Shown one piece after another: positions 44,480 through 53,847 of a DNA stretch of 64,000 bases; position 1 is the first letter of the stretch, and every line of letters begins with the position of its first letter. Source of the stretch: Bacteroidota bacterium. GTDB taxonomy: Bacteria; Bacteroidota; Bacteroidia; NS11-12g; UBA9320. A model generated the notes under the pieces. The model worked only from the letters and a program-made list of their open reading frames with translations, ran no database searches and was not told where the DNA came from. Location of the stretch: the NCBI GenBank assembly GCA_016124755.1, contig WGNA01000006.1, positions 124,001 to 188,000 of the forward strand, in the 5' to 3' direction. The position numbers and the translations under genes are program-made.

Positions 44480-44480
44480 C

Positions 44481-46247
44481 CTACATTCTACTCGGCATTT
44501 CAATCCCCAGCAATTCCCCGCATCTCTTGAGCATATTGGCGGTTTGAAGCGTAAGATACAAACGGAATTGAATCTGGTCTTCTGAGTTGGCGCGAAGAAT
44601 CGGACACTGATTGTAAAAGGTATTAAACGACTTCGCGACTTCGTACATGTAATTAGCAATTACCGACGGACTAAAATTATCCGCTGCTTCCTCTAATTTT
44701 TCGAAATACTGGGTAAATAACACCAGCAGATTTTTCTCAGAAGGTTCGTGATGTTCGGGTAAACGCACGGGTTCAGAAAATTTTCCGTTTCGAAGAATAG
44801 ACCGGCAACGCGCATGGGTATATTGAATAAAGGTTGCCGTGTTTCCCTGAAAATCGATCGACTCGTTCGGATTAAAAAGTATTCGTTTTAACGGATCCAC
44901 TTTTAATAAGAAATATTTCATCGCACCGAGCCCGAGTATCTCGTACAAATGATGAAGTTCGCTCTCCGGCATTCCTTCGGTTTTGCCTTGCTCTTCGGTT
45001 CGTTCTTTTGCGGTTGCGAACATTTCATCCATCAGATTGTCGGCATCCACTACCTTTCCTTCCCGGGTTTTTAATTTTCCCTCGGGAAGTTCCACCATGC
45101 CGTAACTCATGTGAAAAATTCCATCAGCATACGGGCGACCGAGTTTTTGCAGAATGGATTTTAACACTTTGAAATGATAGTCCTGCTCGTTACCAACCAC
45201 GTAAACCGAAGCGTTCATTTTGTAATCCTGATACTTCAGATCGGCGGTTCCGAGATCCTGCGTCATATAAACACTTGTTCCGTCTTTGCGCAGGAGTAGT
45301 TTTTCGTCAAGACCTTCATCTGTAAGATTAATCCAGACAGAACCATCTTCTCGTTTATAAAAAACACCTTTGGATAATCCCTCTTCCACGATGTCTTTAC
45401 CAAGAACATAGGTTTCTGATTCGTGGTAAAATTTGTCGAAGGAAACACCCATTCGTTTGTAGGTTGCATTAAAACCCTCGTAAACCCAATTGTTCATTTT
45501 CTCCCAAAGAGTAATGATTTCAGGATCTTTTTCCTCCCACTTTACAAGCCATTCACGGGCTTCTTCCATTAAGGGTGTCTGGCGTTCGGCATCTTCTTCC
45601 GAAACTCCTTTTGCCATTAGCTCAACAGCTTGCTTTTTATTTTCATTTCCAAAAAGCACATAATACTTGCCCACGAAATGGTCGCCTTTCATTCCCGCTT
45701 CAGCAGGTGATTCACCGTGACCAAACTTCGCATACGCCAGCATGCTTTTGCAGATATGAATTCCGCGATCGTTGATGAGGTTCACTTTTATCACTTCATG
45801 ACCGTATGCTTCTAAGATTCTGCAAATGGAATAACCCAAAAGGTTGTTGCGCACATGGCCGAGGTGAAGCGGTTTATTCGTGTTGGGGGAGGAGTATTCC
45901 ACCATCACTTTCTGCCTTTTTGTTTCGTCTGCTGGTTGAGTATTAAAATCAGATTTTAGCACAGATTTCAACCATGCTTCAACAGGAATACTAAGATTTA
46001 AAAAGCCTTTAACAACATTCCACGAATCAATTATTTCGGGACAATTCTTCTCTAAATATTCTCCGACTAAAGTTGCAGTTTCAACCGGATTTTTCCGGCT
46101 TTGTCGCAAATACGGGAACACCACAAAAGTGAAATCTCCCTCAAAATCCTTATTCGTGATTTCGAGTTTTACATCGTTTGAAGGAACTTCAATATCGAAT
46201 AATGCCTTTAATGCATCACTGATAAAAGGCTTAATGTTTTCGGTCAT
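44481..46247 (-). CDS. argS: arginyl-tRNA synthetase
   Basis: 588 residues. HIGH motif in PNTNKPLHLGHVRNNLLGY (HLGH at 128-131), the KMSKS-like KLKTREGKVVDADN, and a C-terminal DALR anticodon domain (IQYTHARCRSILRN...MLKRCGELLGI) are intact. The N-terminal Add1 domain is at 1-85. It is the terminal gene after a thioredoxin-fold gene 21 bp upstream. Its stop abuts the CGCTTTTC repeat array. Confidence 0.96.
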   Translation of the reverse strand: MTENIKPFISDALKALFDIEVPSNDVKLEITNKDFEGDFTFVVFPYLRQSRKNPVETATLVGEYLEKNCPEIIDSWNVVKGFLNLSIPVEAWLKSVLKSDFNTQPADETKRQKVMVEYSSPNTNKPLHLGHVRNNLLGYSICRILEAYGHEVIKVNLINDRGIHICKSMLAYAKFGHGESPAEAGMKGDHFVGKYYVLFGNENKKQAVELMAKGVSEEDAERQTPLMEEAREWLVKWEEKDPEIITLWEKMNNWVYEGFNATYKRMGVSFDKFYHESETYVLGKDIVEEGLSKGVFYKREDGSVWINLTDEGLDEKLLLRKDGTSVYMTQDLGTADLKYQDYKMNASVYVVGNEQDYHFKVLKSILQKLGRPYADGIFHMSYGMVELPEGKLKTREGKVVDADNLMDEMFATAKERTEEQGKTEGMPESELHHLYEILGLGAMKYFLLKVDPLKRILFNPNESIDFQGNTATFIQYTHARCRSILRNGKFSEPVRLPEHHEPSEKNLLVLFTQYFEKLEEAADNFSPSVIANYMYEVAKSFNTFYNQCPILRANSEDQIQFRLYLTLQTANMLKRCGELLGIEMPSRM

Positions 46248-46268
46248 ACTAAAAAATAATTGGAAAGC

Positions 46269-46811
46269 TCAGGAAGGCTCGTTACCCGGTTTCCATTTGA
46301 TTGAACATCCCACCGGTTGAATTTCCGGAAAATCAACTTCGAGTCCGTCGAGTGCTGCTTCAAGCGCATCTTCCAGATAAACACGGGTTACCGAATTGGC
46401 ATTTTCCCAACTGTCGTCGATAGCACCTTTGTAAACCAAATCTCTTTTCGAATTAAAAAGAAAAACTTCCGGAGTTCTGGTTGCACCAAGCTTTTTGGCA
46501 ACTTTCTGATCTTCATCCATCGCGTACACAAACGGATTTCCCAATCCATCCATTAGCTTAACCATGTTCTCAAAACTGTCTTCCGGATATTGTTGCGGAT
46601 CGTTCGGGTTAATGGCGATTATTCCCAAATTGTCTTCCTCGTAACGACTGTTGAGTTTTTTCAACCGGTCCCAGTATGCCCGGGCATACGGACAATGATT
46701 GCAGGTAATTACAATGAGGAGAGCTGTGCGGTCGGCGTATGAAAAGTTGGAATACATTTCTCCGTCGGTAGCTTTCAACTCAAATCGAAATAGTTTGTCT
46801 CCAATGTTCAT
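46269..46811 (-). CDS. thioredoxin-fold redoxin family protein
   Basis: 180 residues. ALLIVITCNHCPYARAYWDRL has the CxxC pair C37-N-H-C40. AINPNDPQQYPEDSFENM and KKLGATRTPEVFLFNSKRDLV (cis-Pro loop RTPEV) and YKGAIDDSWEN are typical of AhpC/TSA-like redoxins. The reductant and target are unknown. A -7 promoter element precedes it. argS is 21 bp downstream. Confidence 0.9.
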   Translation of the reverse strand: MNIGDKLFRFELKATDGEMYSNFSYADRTALLIVITCNHCPYARAYWDRLKKLNSRYEEDNLGIIAINPNDPQQYPEDSFENMVKLMDGLGNPFVYAMDEDQKVAKKLGATRTPEVFLFNSKRDLVYKGAIDDSWENANSVTRVYLEDALEAALDGLEVDFPEIQPVGCSIKWKPGNEPS

Positions 46812-46840
46812 ACTAATGTTTTCTGTTGTCTTTTGGCCGG

Positions 46841-46848
46841 CAAATATA
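46841..46848 (-). promoter_or_regulatory. -7 promoter element (TATATTTG) of the redoxin gene
   Basis: TATATTTG on the minus strand fits TAnnTTTG, 29 bases before the ATG. It may drive redoxin and argS together. No clear -33. Confidence 0.5.
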
Positions 46849-46886
46849 CCTATGCACTTTCTGAATCGAAATGGTAAAACCGGCTT

Positions 46887-48476
46887 TTAATGGATGATAA
46901 CAGAACGTATTTCCGGAATGTTCAGCGGGTTGTTTTTCATGCCGCTTATTCGTTTTGAAGTGAGTCGCAAACTCTCATCGTAAAACAACACAATCACCGG
47001 AGCCTGTTTTAAAATTATAGAATCCATATCGCGATAAAGTTCCGATCGCTTCTCTTCATCGCTTTGTTCTAATGCTTCTTCATACAACCGATCGAATTCG
47101 GCATTGGAAAAGTGTGTGTAATTCGGCCCCGAAGGAGAAAAGTTTCCGCTGTAAAAACACGAGAGGTAGTTTTCGGCATCCGGATAATCCATAATCCAAC
47201 TCGCCCGGAAGAAGGAAAGTTTTCCATTGCGTTTTTCCTCTTTTAATTGCGATGAAGGAATCGTATTAATGGCGCACTTTACTCCGATTTCCCGAAACTG
47301 CTTCTGAACGTAAATACACAAATCGGTATAATCCCGGGTCGTTGTTAAAACCAGTTCAACAGGCTGTTTCAGGTAGCCGCTCGTTTCTATAAGTTCACGG
47401 GCTTTTTCCATGTTAAAAGGAAGTTCAACCGTTGAGTAACCCGTTAGCCCTACCGGAATAAAACCGCCATCTGCCGGATGCCCGAGATTATTTCGCAGAT
47501 GGCGAATCATTTCTTTTCTGTCAACTGAAAACGATAGCGCCTGCCGGAAATCTTCATTGTTCACCGGGAATTCTGAATGATCTGCATCTACAAAAAAAGC
47601 GAGGTATTCGGTGTTGAGAAACGGTGCGATTTCGAGATGAAATTTTTCTTTCAGTTCCGGTTTGAGTTTTCCTTCCGGCGTGAGGATATAATCTTTCACA
47701 GCTCCGGTTAATCCGTTGCACATATCTAATTCACCTTCCAGAAAGAGCATAAGTGCCATCTGCCGGTTTTGAATAAAAGTTATCTTAATGGCATCGGCGT
47801 TTCCGGAAATCTCAGACTTTTTAAAGTAATCGGGATTTTCATTAAGGTAAAGTGCGACATCTTTTTCCCATTGTTTAAAGCGGAACGGACCGGTACCGAT
47901 CGGATGTGTTCCCGCTTCTTTCCGGTAGTAGGAAATGGCTTCCGGCTGAACCACCGAGCAATAAGGCATTGAAAGAATTCCAAGAAAAGGAGCGAAGGGT
48001 TGTTTCAGCCTGATGATAAAAGTGGAATCATTGGGTGCAGAGAAAGCATTTGAGTCGACCTTGTCATTAAAGATCCACGCGCCGGGCGAAGCGGTTTTGG
48101 GATCCATGATTCTGTTAAAGGAGAACACAAAATCCTGTGCGGTAACTTTCCGGGCTGATGACATTCCGAGTTCTTTGTCCGGATGGAAACGGACATTATC
48201 GCGGAGATAAAATGTGTATATCTTTCCATCAGCACTGATGTTCCAGCGATGCGCAATTCCGGGTTGAGAAGTGAGGTTTTCGTCGAGTTCCGTAAGCCCG
48301 CTAAAGATCTGATGAACCGCCCAAATGTTATCTTGCGTGGAAGCAAAAGCCGGATCGAGTGAAGTAATGTTGTTTTCGCAGTTGTACCGAAACACTTTCA
48401 AATCGCGGTTCTCATCACTTCCGGAACAGGATATCAACAGTATGGTGATGTTAATAAGTACGAATATCCTGTTCAT
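46887..48476 (-). CDS. oligopeptide ABC transporter substrate-binding lipoprotein (family 5)
   Basis: 529 residues. Lipoprotein signal ends LLISC (Cys17). CENNITSLDPAFASTQDNIW, IAHRWNISADGKIYTFYLRD and ARKVTAQDFVFSFNRIMDPK are the family 5 solute-binding signature of OppA/DppA/NikA-type proteins. VDADHSEFPVNNEDFRQALS and DLCIYVQKQFREIGVKC follow. No permease or ATPase genes are adjacent, so the transporter is elsewhere or absent. A peptide or nickel substrate cannot be told. Confidence 0.9.
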   Translation of the reverse strand: MNRIFVLINITILLISCSGSDENRDLKVFRYNCENNITSLDPAFASTQDNIWAVHQIFSGLTELDENLTSQPGIAHRWNISADGKIYTFYLRDNVRFHPDKELGMSSARKVTAQDFVFSFNRIMDPKTASPGAWIFNDKVDSNAFSAPNDSTFIIRLKQPFAPFLGILSMPYCSVVQPEAISYYRKEAGTHPIGTGPFRFKQWEKDVALYLNENPDYFKKSEISGNADAIKITFIQNRQMALMLFLEGELDMCNGLTGAVKDYILTPEGKLKPELKEKFHLEIAPFLNTEYLAFFVDADHSEFPVNNEDFRQALSFSVDRKEMIRHLRNNLGHPADGGFIPVGLTGYSTVELPFNMEKARELIETSGYLKQPVELVLTTTRDYTDLCIYVQKQFREIGVKCAINTIPSSQLKEEKRNGKLSFFRASWIMDYPDAENYLSCFYSGNFSPSGPNYTHFSNAEFDRLYEEALEQSDEEKRSELYRDMDSIILKQAPVIVLFYDESLRLTSKRISGMKNNPLNIPEIRSVIIH

Positions 48477-48496
48477 TTATACACTGTATTTACAAG

Positions 48497-48504
48497 TAGT
48501 TTTG
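48497..48504 (+). promoter_or_regulatory. -7 promoter element (TAGTTTTG)
   Basis: TAGTTTTG fits TAnnTTTG, 19 bases before the ATG of the MBL hydrolase gene. Possibly serves the whole plus-strand run through parA and parB. Confidence 0.5.
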
Positions 48505-48523
48505 GCACCAGTATTTTCAGGGA

Positions 48524-49210
48524 ATGCAGGCAAAAATAGAGTATTTGGGACACTCATGTTTTCTACTCGAAACGGGAGAAACGAAGGTACTTTTTGATCC
48601 GTTTATTACCGGCAATCCGAAGGCAAAAGACATCGATATCCACAACATTAAAGCTGATCTTATTTTAGTGACACACGGACATGGAGACCACACGCAGGAT
48701 CTTTTAGCCATTGCCAAAGAAAATAATGCCTTAGTGATTTCGAATTATGAGATCACCAATTGGGTAACCGATAAGGGCCACAGCAAAATCTTCGGTATGA
48801 ACTACGGAGGAAGCAAGACCTTTCGGGATGTTCGGGTAAAGATGGTAAACGCGCTGCACAGCTCATCGTTACCAGATGGAACATACGGAGGTAATCCTGC
48901 CGGCTTTTTGGTTTTCTTCGGTGATAAAACGTTGTATTATGCGGGAGACACAGCACTGCACTACGACATGAAACTGATCGGGGATCACGAAAATGTAGAT
49001 CTGGCCCTGCTTCCGATGGGGGATGTTTTTACGATGAACTACACAGATGCTTGTCTGGCTGCAGATTTTGTAAAAGCCAAATCCATCGTTGGAATGCACT
49101 TCGACACATTCCCGCCAATTGAGATTGATCATGATGCTGCTAAAAGTCATTTTCAATCAAACGGCAAGTCGTTAATCTTGCCGAAGCGCAGAGAAATTAT
49201 TACGATTTAG
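48524..49210 (+). CDS. MBL-fold metal-dependent hydrolase (UPF0173 type)
   Basis: 228 residues. IEYLGHSCFLLETGETKVLF and DPFITGNPKA are the UPF0173 start. Metal motif HGHGDH (51-56) and later His/Asp residues (YYAGDTALHYDMKLIG, GMHFDTFPPIEID) are intact. Substrate unknown. It precedes parA by 23 bp. Confidence 0.9.
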   Translation: MQAKIEYLGHSCFLLETGETKVLFDPFITGNPKAKDIDIHNIKADLILVTHGHGDHTQDLLAIAKENNALVISNYEITNWVTDKGHSKIFGMNYGGSKTFRDVRVKMVNALHSSSLPDGTYGGNPAGFLVFFGDKTLYYAGDTALHYDMKLIGDHENVDLALLPMGDVFTMNYTDACLAADFVKAKSIVGMHFDTFPPIEIDHDAAKSHFQSNGKSLILPKRREIITI

Positions 49211-49233
49211 ATAAAGAAATTATCACACAGAAT

Positions 49234-50034
49234 ATGACTAAAACGATTTGTATAGCGAATCAAAAAGGTGGTGTTGGGAAAACCACTTCCGCAATCAACC
49301 TGGCGTACAGTCTGGCAATTCTTGAATATAAAGTTTTGTTGGTAGATGCCGATCCGCAGGCCAATTCCACCTCCGGTATGGGCTTCGATCCGAAGAATAT
49401 CAAAATCGGTTTGTATGAAACTCTTGTTCAGGATATCAATCCGGAGGATATTATCCTGAATACCATGAATCCGATGCTCGATCTGTTGCCGTCTAATATT
49501 GATCTTGTCGGAGCCGAAATTGAAATGATCGACCTTCCGAACCGAGAAAAACTGATGTTGCGGGTTTTAGGTCGGGTGAAAGACAATTACGACTTCGTAA
49601 TTATTGATTGCTCGCCTTCACTTGGTCTGATCACAACCAATGCTTTGGCTGCCGCCGATTCTGTGATCATTCCGGTTCAGTGCGAATACTTTGCTCTCGA
49701 AGGATTGGGCAAACTGCTCAACACTATTAAAATTATTCAGCGAAGCATTAATACAACCCTCGAAATTGAAGGACTTCTTTTAACTATGTACGATGGCCGT
49801 TTGCGTTTGTCGAATCAGGTGGTTGATGAAGTTAAGCTGCATTTTCAGGAATTGGTTTTTGAAACCATCATACAACGAAATACCAAACTCAGTGAAGCTC
49901 CAAGTTTCGGTGTTCCGGTTCTGGAACACGATGCCACTGCAAAAGGAAGTGTGAATTATCTTAATCTTGCGCGCGAAATTCTGCAGAAAAACGGAATGAC
50001 TAAAATGGCATCAACTGAAAAAATGGTAGGCTGA
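49234..50034 (+). CDS. parA: chromosome partitioning ATPase ParA/Soj
   Basis: 266 residues. Deviant Walker A KGGVGKT (11-17), LLVDADPQANSTSGMGF, DFVIIDCSPSLGLITTNALA and IIPVQCEYFALEGLGKLL are typical of chromosomal ParA. It moves ParB-parS complexes during segregation. It is followed by parB after 1 bp. Confidence 0.95.
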   Translation: MTKTICIANQKGGVGKTTSAINLAYSLAILEYKVLLVDADPQANSTSGMGFDPKNIKIGLYETLVQDINPEDIILNTMNPMLDLLPSNIDLVGAEIEMIDLPNREKLMLRVLGRVKDNYDFVIIDCSPSLGLITTNALAAADSVIIPVQCEYFALEGLGKLLNTIKIIQRSINTTLEIEGLLLTMYDGRLRLSNQVVDEVKLHFQELVFETIIQRNTKLSEAPSFGVPVLEHDATAKGSVNYLNLAREILQKNGMTKMASTEKMVG

Positions 50035-50035
50035 A

Positions 50036-50941
50036 ATGGTGAAGAGAAACGCTTTGGGTAAGGGATTAGGAGCATTGTTGGACAACGCGGATACCGACAT
50101 TACATCGGGCAACGTCCACCGGTCTCCGAACTCGGTAGCGATGATCGATCTGTCGATGATTGTTGCGAATCCGTTTCAGCCCAGAACCGAATTTGAAGAA
50201 GAAGCACTCAACGACCTCGTTGCTTCCATTCAGCTTCACGGAATTATTCAACCGGTTACGGTTCGTAAGGTAGGAACCGACAAGTTCGAACTGATCAGTG
50301 GTGAACGAAGAACCCGCGCTGCGATTATGGCCGGTTTGTCTGAGATTCCCGCATACATCCGGTTGGCCAACGACCAGGAAATGCTGGAGATGGCGCTCAT
50401 TGAAAACATTCAACGGGAAGATCTTAACGCCATTGAAATTGCGCTGAGTTACCAGCGACTTTTAGAAGAATGCGGTTTAAAACAGGAAGAACTCGGTGAT
50501 CGGGTTGGGAAAAAGCGCAGCACCGTAAACAACTATCTCAGGCTGCTTCGGCTTCCGGAAAATATTCAGGCCGCGATAATCGACGGGCAACTTTCTATGG
50601 GTCACGCACGGGCCATTATTAATATTGAAGATGTTGATGTGCAACAAGCGATTTTCGAACAGATAGTTCGCGATCATTTATCGGTTCGCAAAGTTGAAGA
50701 GCTGGTTAAATCGTGGCAGAGCGGAGATTTTCAACCCGCAACTGTTCCCGATGTTAAAGCACCACGCGAGCCGAAAGCCACTTTCAAAGAATACAAACCG
50801 TATAAAGATTTATTAGTCGATAAACTGGGTTCTAAGGTTGAATTCAAATCGATGAAAGGAGAGAAAGGGCAAATCGTGATTCACTTCGACGATAAATTGC
50901 ATCTCACCGATATTCTCGAAAAGTTGAGAGATATCCATTGA
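50036..50941 (+). CDS. parB: chromosome partitioning protein ParB
   Basis: 301 residues. RNALGKGLGALL, IVANPFQPRTEFEEEALNDL, GIIQPVTVRKVGTDKFELIS and GERRTRAAIMAGL form the CTP-binding N-domain; ENIQREDLNAIEIALSYQRL and VGKKRSTVNNYLRLLRLPE are the DNA-binding HTH. It loads at parS; I found no convincing parS in this window. parAB-DUF5683 is a common Bacteroidota order. Confidence 0.95.
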   Translation: MVKRNALGKGLGALLDNADTDITSGNVHRSPNSVAMIDLSMIVANPFQPRTEFEEEALNDLVASIQLHGIIQPVTVRKVGTDKFELISGERRTRAAIMAGLSEIPAYIRLANDQEMLEMALIENIQREDLNAIEIALSYQRLLEECGLKQEELGDRVGKKRSTVNNYLRLLRLPENIQAAIIDGQLSMGHARAIINIEDVDVQQAIFEQIVRDHLSVRKVEELVKSWQSGDFQPATVPDVKAPREPKATFKEYKPYKDLLVDKLGSKVEFKSMKGEKGQIVIHFDDKLHLTDILEKLRDIH

Positions 50942-50960
50942 TATAGAACAAATTTGCGGC

Positions 50961-51578
50961 ATGCGCCGGAGTGCTTTAGCCCTGTTACTTTTTGTGTTAA
51001 CGATATTTCATCCATCCGTTTCGGATGCGCAGGTTTCGTGCATGTACCGGAATTCTTCCCCGGTTTTGGTGAAACCATCTTTCTCCTTTTCATCGGGATT
51101 GCTGTTAAATACAAATGATACAGCAAGAATGACGAGTCCTAAAAGAGCGGCTGTAATGTCTGCAATATTTCCGGGGCTTGGTCAGATTTACAATGAAAAG
51201 TACTGGAAGGTTGGGATTATTTACGTTGCAGGTTTTGCCATGAGTTATGGTCTGAAATACAACATCGACAGTATGCAGCGATACCAAAGAGCCTATCGCG
51301 CAAGGGTTGACACGAGCTCTGTTACCACCGATATCTGGTATCCGAATTTGTCGGATACAAAAGTGAAAAGTGAACGGGATGCTTATCGGAAGAACCGCGA
51401 TAAACTCATCATGGGTCTGGCCGGGTTGTACGCCTTACAAATAATAGATGCCAGCGTCGATGCGCATTTAAAGGAATTCGATATTAACGATGACCTGTCG
51501 GTAAAAGTAACTCCGGATTTTGGCCTTATTCGCGGAAATTCATTCCGATCCGGTTTGTCGGTTCGCCTCACTTTTTAA
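50961..51578 (+). CDS. DUF5683 membrane protein
   Basis: 205 residues with a signal peptide (LALLLFVLTIFHPSVSDAQ). SPKRAAVMSAIFPGLGQIYN and EKYWKVGIIYVAGFAMSYGL are the DUF5683 hallmark; DRDKLIMGLAGLYALQIIDA-like text (NRDKLIMGLAGLYALQ) and DASVDAHLKEFDI follow. CAAATTTG (50949-50956), one base off TAnnTTTG, is followed by CGGC and the ATG. Conserved after parAB; function unknown. Confidence 0.88.
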   Translation: MRRSALALLLFVLTIFHPSVSDAQVSCMYRNSSPVLVKPSFSFSSGLLLNTNDTARMTSPKRAAVMSAIFPGLGQIYNEKYWKVGIIYVAGFAMSYGLKYNIDSMQRYQRAYRARVDTSSVTTDIWYPNLSDTKVKSERDAYRKNRDKLIMGLAGLYALQIIDASVDAHLKEFDINDDLSVKVTPDFGLIRGNSFRSGLSVRLTF

Positions 51579-51647
51579 ACTAATTACCAAATATTCATTT
51601 GGAATCTTTCCGAATTCGGATCGCGGTTCATCGTACGTTCTAATTGG

Positions 51648-51655
51648 TATTTTTG
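51648..51655 (+). promoter_or_regulatory. -7 promoter element (TATTTTTG)
   Basis: TATTTTTG fits TAnnTTTG, with CCGC and then the ATG of the dehydrogenase gene at 51660. The start codon is 4 bases after the element, so the transcript would be leaderless. Confidence 0.55.
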
Positions 51656-51659
51656 CCGC

Positions 51660-52559
51660 ATGATTGAAAGCATCCGAAACATTGCCGTGATTGGTTCCGG
51701 AACCATGGGAAATGGCATCGCACACGTATTTGCGCAAAACGGTTACTCCGTAAATCTGATCGACATTAAACCCGAAGCATTAGAAAAAGCAGTCGCTACG
51801 ATTGCTAAAAATCTGGATCGTCAGGTTTCAAAAGGACTCATTGATGAAGCCGGAAAAAATGCCACGTTAGCCAATATTAAAACCCACACCAACATTCCGG
51901 AAGGTATTTCAGAATCGCATTTGGTTGTGGAAGCGGCAACGGAAAGACTGGATCTCAAACTGAAAATTTTTGACGAAATGGATGCCCATGCTCCGTCAAA
52001 CTGCATCCTGGCAACCAATACTTCTTCCATTTCCATCACGGAACTGGCAGCCGCCACCGGACGACCAGACAAGGTGATCGGAATGCATTTCATGAATCCT
52101 GTTCCGGTTATGAAACTGGTTGAAATTATTAACGGATACAGCACCAGTACAGAGGTAACGGATGCCATTATTGCTCTTTCGAAAAATATCGGAAAGGTTC
52201 CCGCGATGGCAAACGACTATCCCGGTTTTATTGCCAACCGAATCTTAATGCCAATGATCAACGAAGCGATTTATACCTTGTTTGAAGGTGTTGGGAAGGT
52301 TGAAGAAATTGATACCGTTATGAAACTCGGAATGGCACATCCGATGGGGCCGCTTCAATTAGCAGACTTCATCGGACTGGATGTTTGTCTGGCCATCCTG
52401 AACGTGTTGCATGATGGTTTTGGTAACCCGAAATATGCACCTTGTCCGTTGCTGGTTAATATGGTGATGGCAGGTAAACTCGGTGTGAAAACCGGTGAAG
52501 GATTTTATTCCTGGACACACGGAACCAAAGATCTGGTGGTTGCTCAGCGATTTGCCTGA
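51660..52559 (+). CDS. 3-hydroxybutyryl-CoA dehydrogenase
   Basis: 299 residues. NIAVIGSGTMGNGIAHVFAQ (NAD-binding GxGxxG, 12-17), LVVEAATERLDLKLKIF, ILATNTSSISITELAAATGR, VIGMHFMNPVPVMKLVEII, MANDYPGFIANRILMPMINE and MAHPMGPLQLADFIGLD are the full 3-hydroxyacyl-CoA dehydrogenase set. It interconverts acetoacetyl-CoA and 3-hydroxybutyryl-CoA. The 3' end overlaps the convergent deacetylase-like gene by 16 bp. Confidence 0.94.
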   Translation: MIESIRNIAVIGSGTMGNGIAHVFAQNGYSVNLIDIKPEALEKAVATIAKNLDRQVSKGLIDEAGKNATLANIKTHTNIPEGISESHLVVEAATERLDLKLKIFDEMDAHAPSNCILATNTSSISITELAAATGRPDKVIGMHFMNPVPVMKLVEIINGYSTSTEVTDAIIALSKNIGKVPAMANDYPGFIANRILMPMINEAIYTLFEGVGKVEEIDTVMKLGMAHPMGPLQLADFIGLDVCLAILNVLHDGFGNPKYAPCPLLVNMVMAGKLGVKTGEGFYSWTHGTKDLVVAQRFA

Positions 52560-53845
52560 GCCGCCTTTTCTAACAGATATTCATACATCTCTCTCCAACC
52601 TTTCCAACGGCCATCCTCGCTGATGGATTCGTTGTGCCAAAGGGTAGCCATCAATCCACCCACTTGCTGAACTTCCCAGATCAGGTCATCGATTTTGTTT
52701 TTTGCTCCCTGCAAAACGAGTTGGTCGTAATGCATCGGGGTAATGTCCATGAGACAAAAGGGAACTAAGATTAGTTCGGTAGAGACATTTTTAGTTAAAT
52801 CAAAAAAATGAAAAGGAGCCGCGATGCCGGCCCGGAATCCCGAATGTGTTGAATAACCCATTGTGTGGTCTTCCGTAATTCCGATATCCAATAATCGCTG
52901 ATAGGTTTCCGGAAAAGTGTGAATCAGATAATGTTGACGACTCACTTTAATTTTTGCTCCGATGATATCCTGCAGTCGTTTTAATTCGGATGCGATTTTT
53001 TCGGGGTACGAATTGGACTGATAGGAGGGATGAATACCCACGGAATGTTTATCGTTCATTTCCCGGATGAGCTTTCTGAAAGAGTGGTTTGTGTACCGGA
53101 TGTTTTTATCAAACTGACCATAATCCCCAACCTGAAAAAAATATTGAACACGGACTGCAAAATATTCGTGAATGCGGTTCTGCCATTCAAAATTGAAAAA
53201 CGGATCTTCCCCTTTTCCAAACAGAATTTGAAATCGCTCTTTAGCACAAACCCAATCGCGATCTTTAATCTCTTTTGCCAGACCTTTTAACCAACGCAAA
53301 ACACCTTTATTCTTGAATTTCCACGCCTGATCAATATCGATGGTAGAAAGAAATTCAAATCTCCGGGGTTTGAAATCCGTTTCGGGATAGCGGTCTTTAA
53401 TTAGGTCTGCCAACCGATTCAACCAGAGATTCACCAAAGGTTTTTGAATCAGACCGGTTTTTACCAAACAACTCGATTCCGCTGGAAAACGATTGTGTGC
53501 ATCCGGGGTAAAGTTCCCATATTCCTCGTATCGACTCACGAGGTAAAACGACATGGCCAGCGGGTCGAAAAAGTTTTCCGTTTCAAATAGCAGTGTGGGC
53601 AATCCGTACCAGGGACTTCCTTTTAATATATCTCGGAACTCAATTTTGTCTTCAAATAAAAGTGAGGAAGGCGCAAGCGTTATTGGCGCTTCGAGATTAT
53701 TAGAATAACTGATCTTAGCGCCAAGATGATTGTTAAACGTTTCGACACTGTCGGTAAGATTGGTCTGAGCACCGCTCAATTCCCCGAATAAATGTAAAAT
53801 GTACTCCAGCCTCGGAGTTTTTTGATCCGAATAAAAGAGGATCAT
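52544..53845 (-). CDS. polysaccharide deacetylase-like protein (Bacteroidota type)
   Basis: 433 residues. LTPRLEYILHLFG-like start, then VSRYEEYGNFTPDAHNRFPA (family-specific), FEFLSTIDIDQAWKFKNKGV (DID metal-like pair), KHSVGIHPSYQSN (HPSY) and LIHTFPETYQRLLDIGITED, HTMGYSTHSGFRAGIAAPF. These match the long Bacteroidota proteins with a degenerate NodB/polysaccharide deacetylase fold. Activity and substrate are not shown. Last gene of a minus-strand run of six. Confidence 0.82.
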   Translation of the reverse strand: MILFYSDQKTPRLEYILHLFGELSGAQTNLTDSVETFNNHLGAKISYSNNLEAPITLAPSSLLFEDKIEFRDILKGSPWYGLPTLLFETENFFDPLAMSFYLVSRYEEYGNFTPDAHNRFPAESSCLVKTGLIQKPLVNLWLNRLADLIKDRYPETDFKPRRFEFLSTIDIDQAWKFKNKGVLRWLKGLAKEIKDRDWVCAKERFQILFGKGEDPFFNFEWQNRIHEYFAVRVQYFFQVGDYGQFDKNIRYTNHSFRKLIREMNDKHSVGIHPSYQSNSYPEKIASELKRLQDIIGAKIKVSRQHYLIHTFPETYQRLLDIGITEDHTMGYSTHSGFRAGIAAPFHFFDLTKNVSTELILVPFCLMDITPMHYDQLVLQGAKNKIDDLIWEVQQVGGLMATLWHNESISEDGRWKGWREMYEYLLEKAAQANR

Positions 53846-53847
53846 GC

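Noticed and set aside
44252-44659. Open frame with KSEERKNEKR-like repeats
   Set aside because: It is the translation of the CGCTTTTC repeat array and the end of argS read in another frame; no domain or start supports it.
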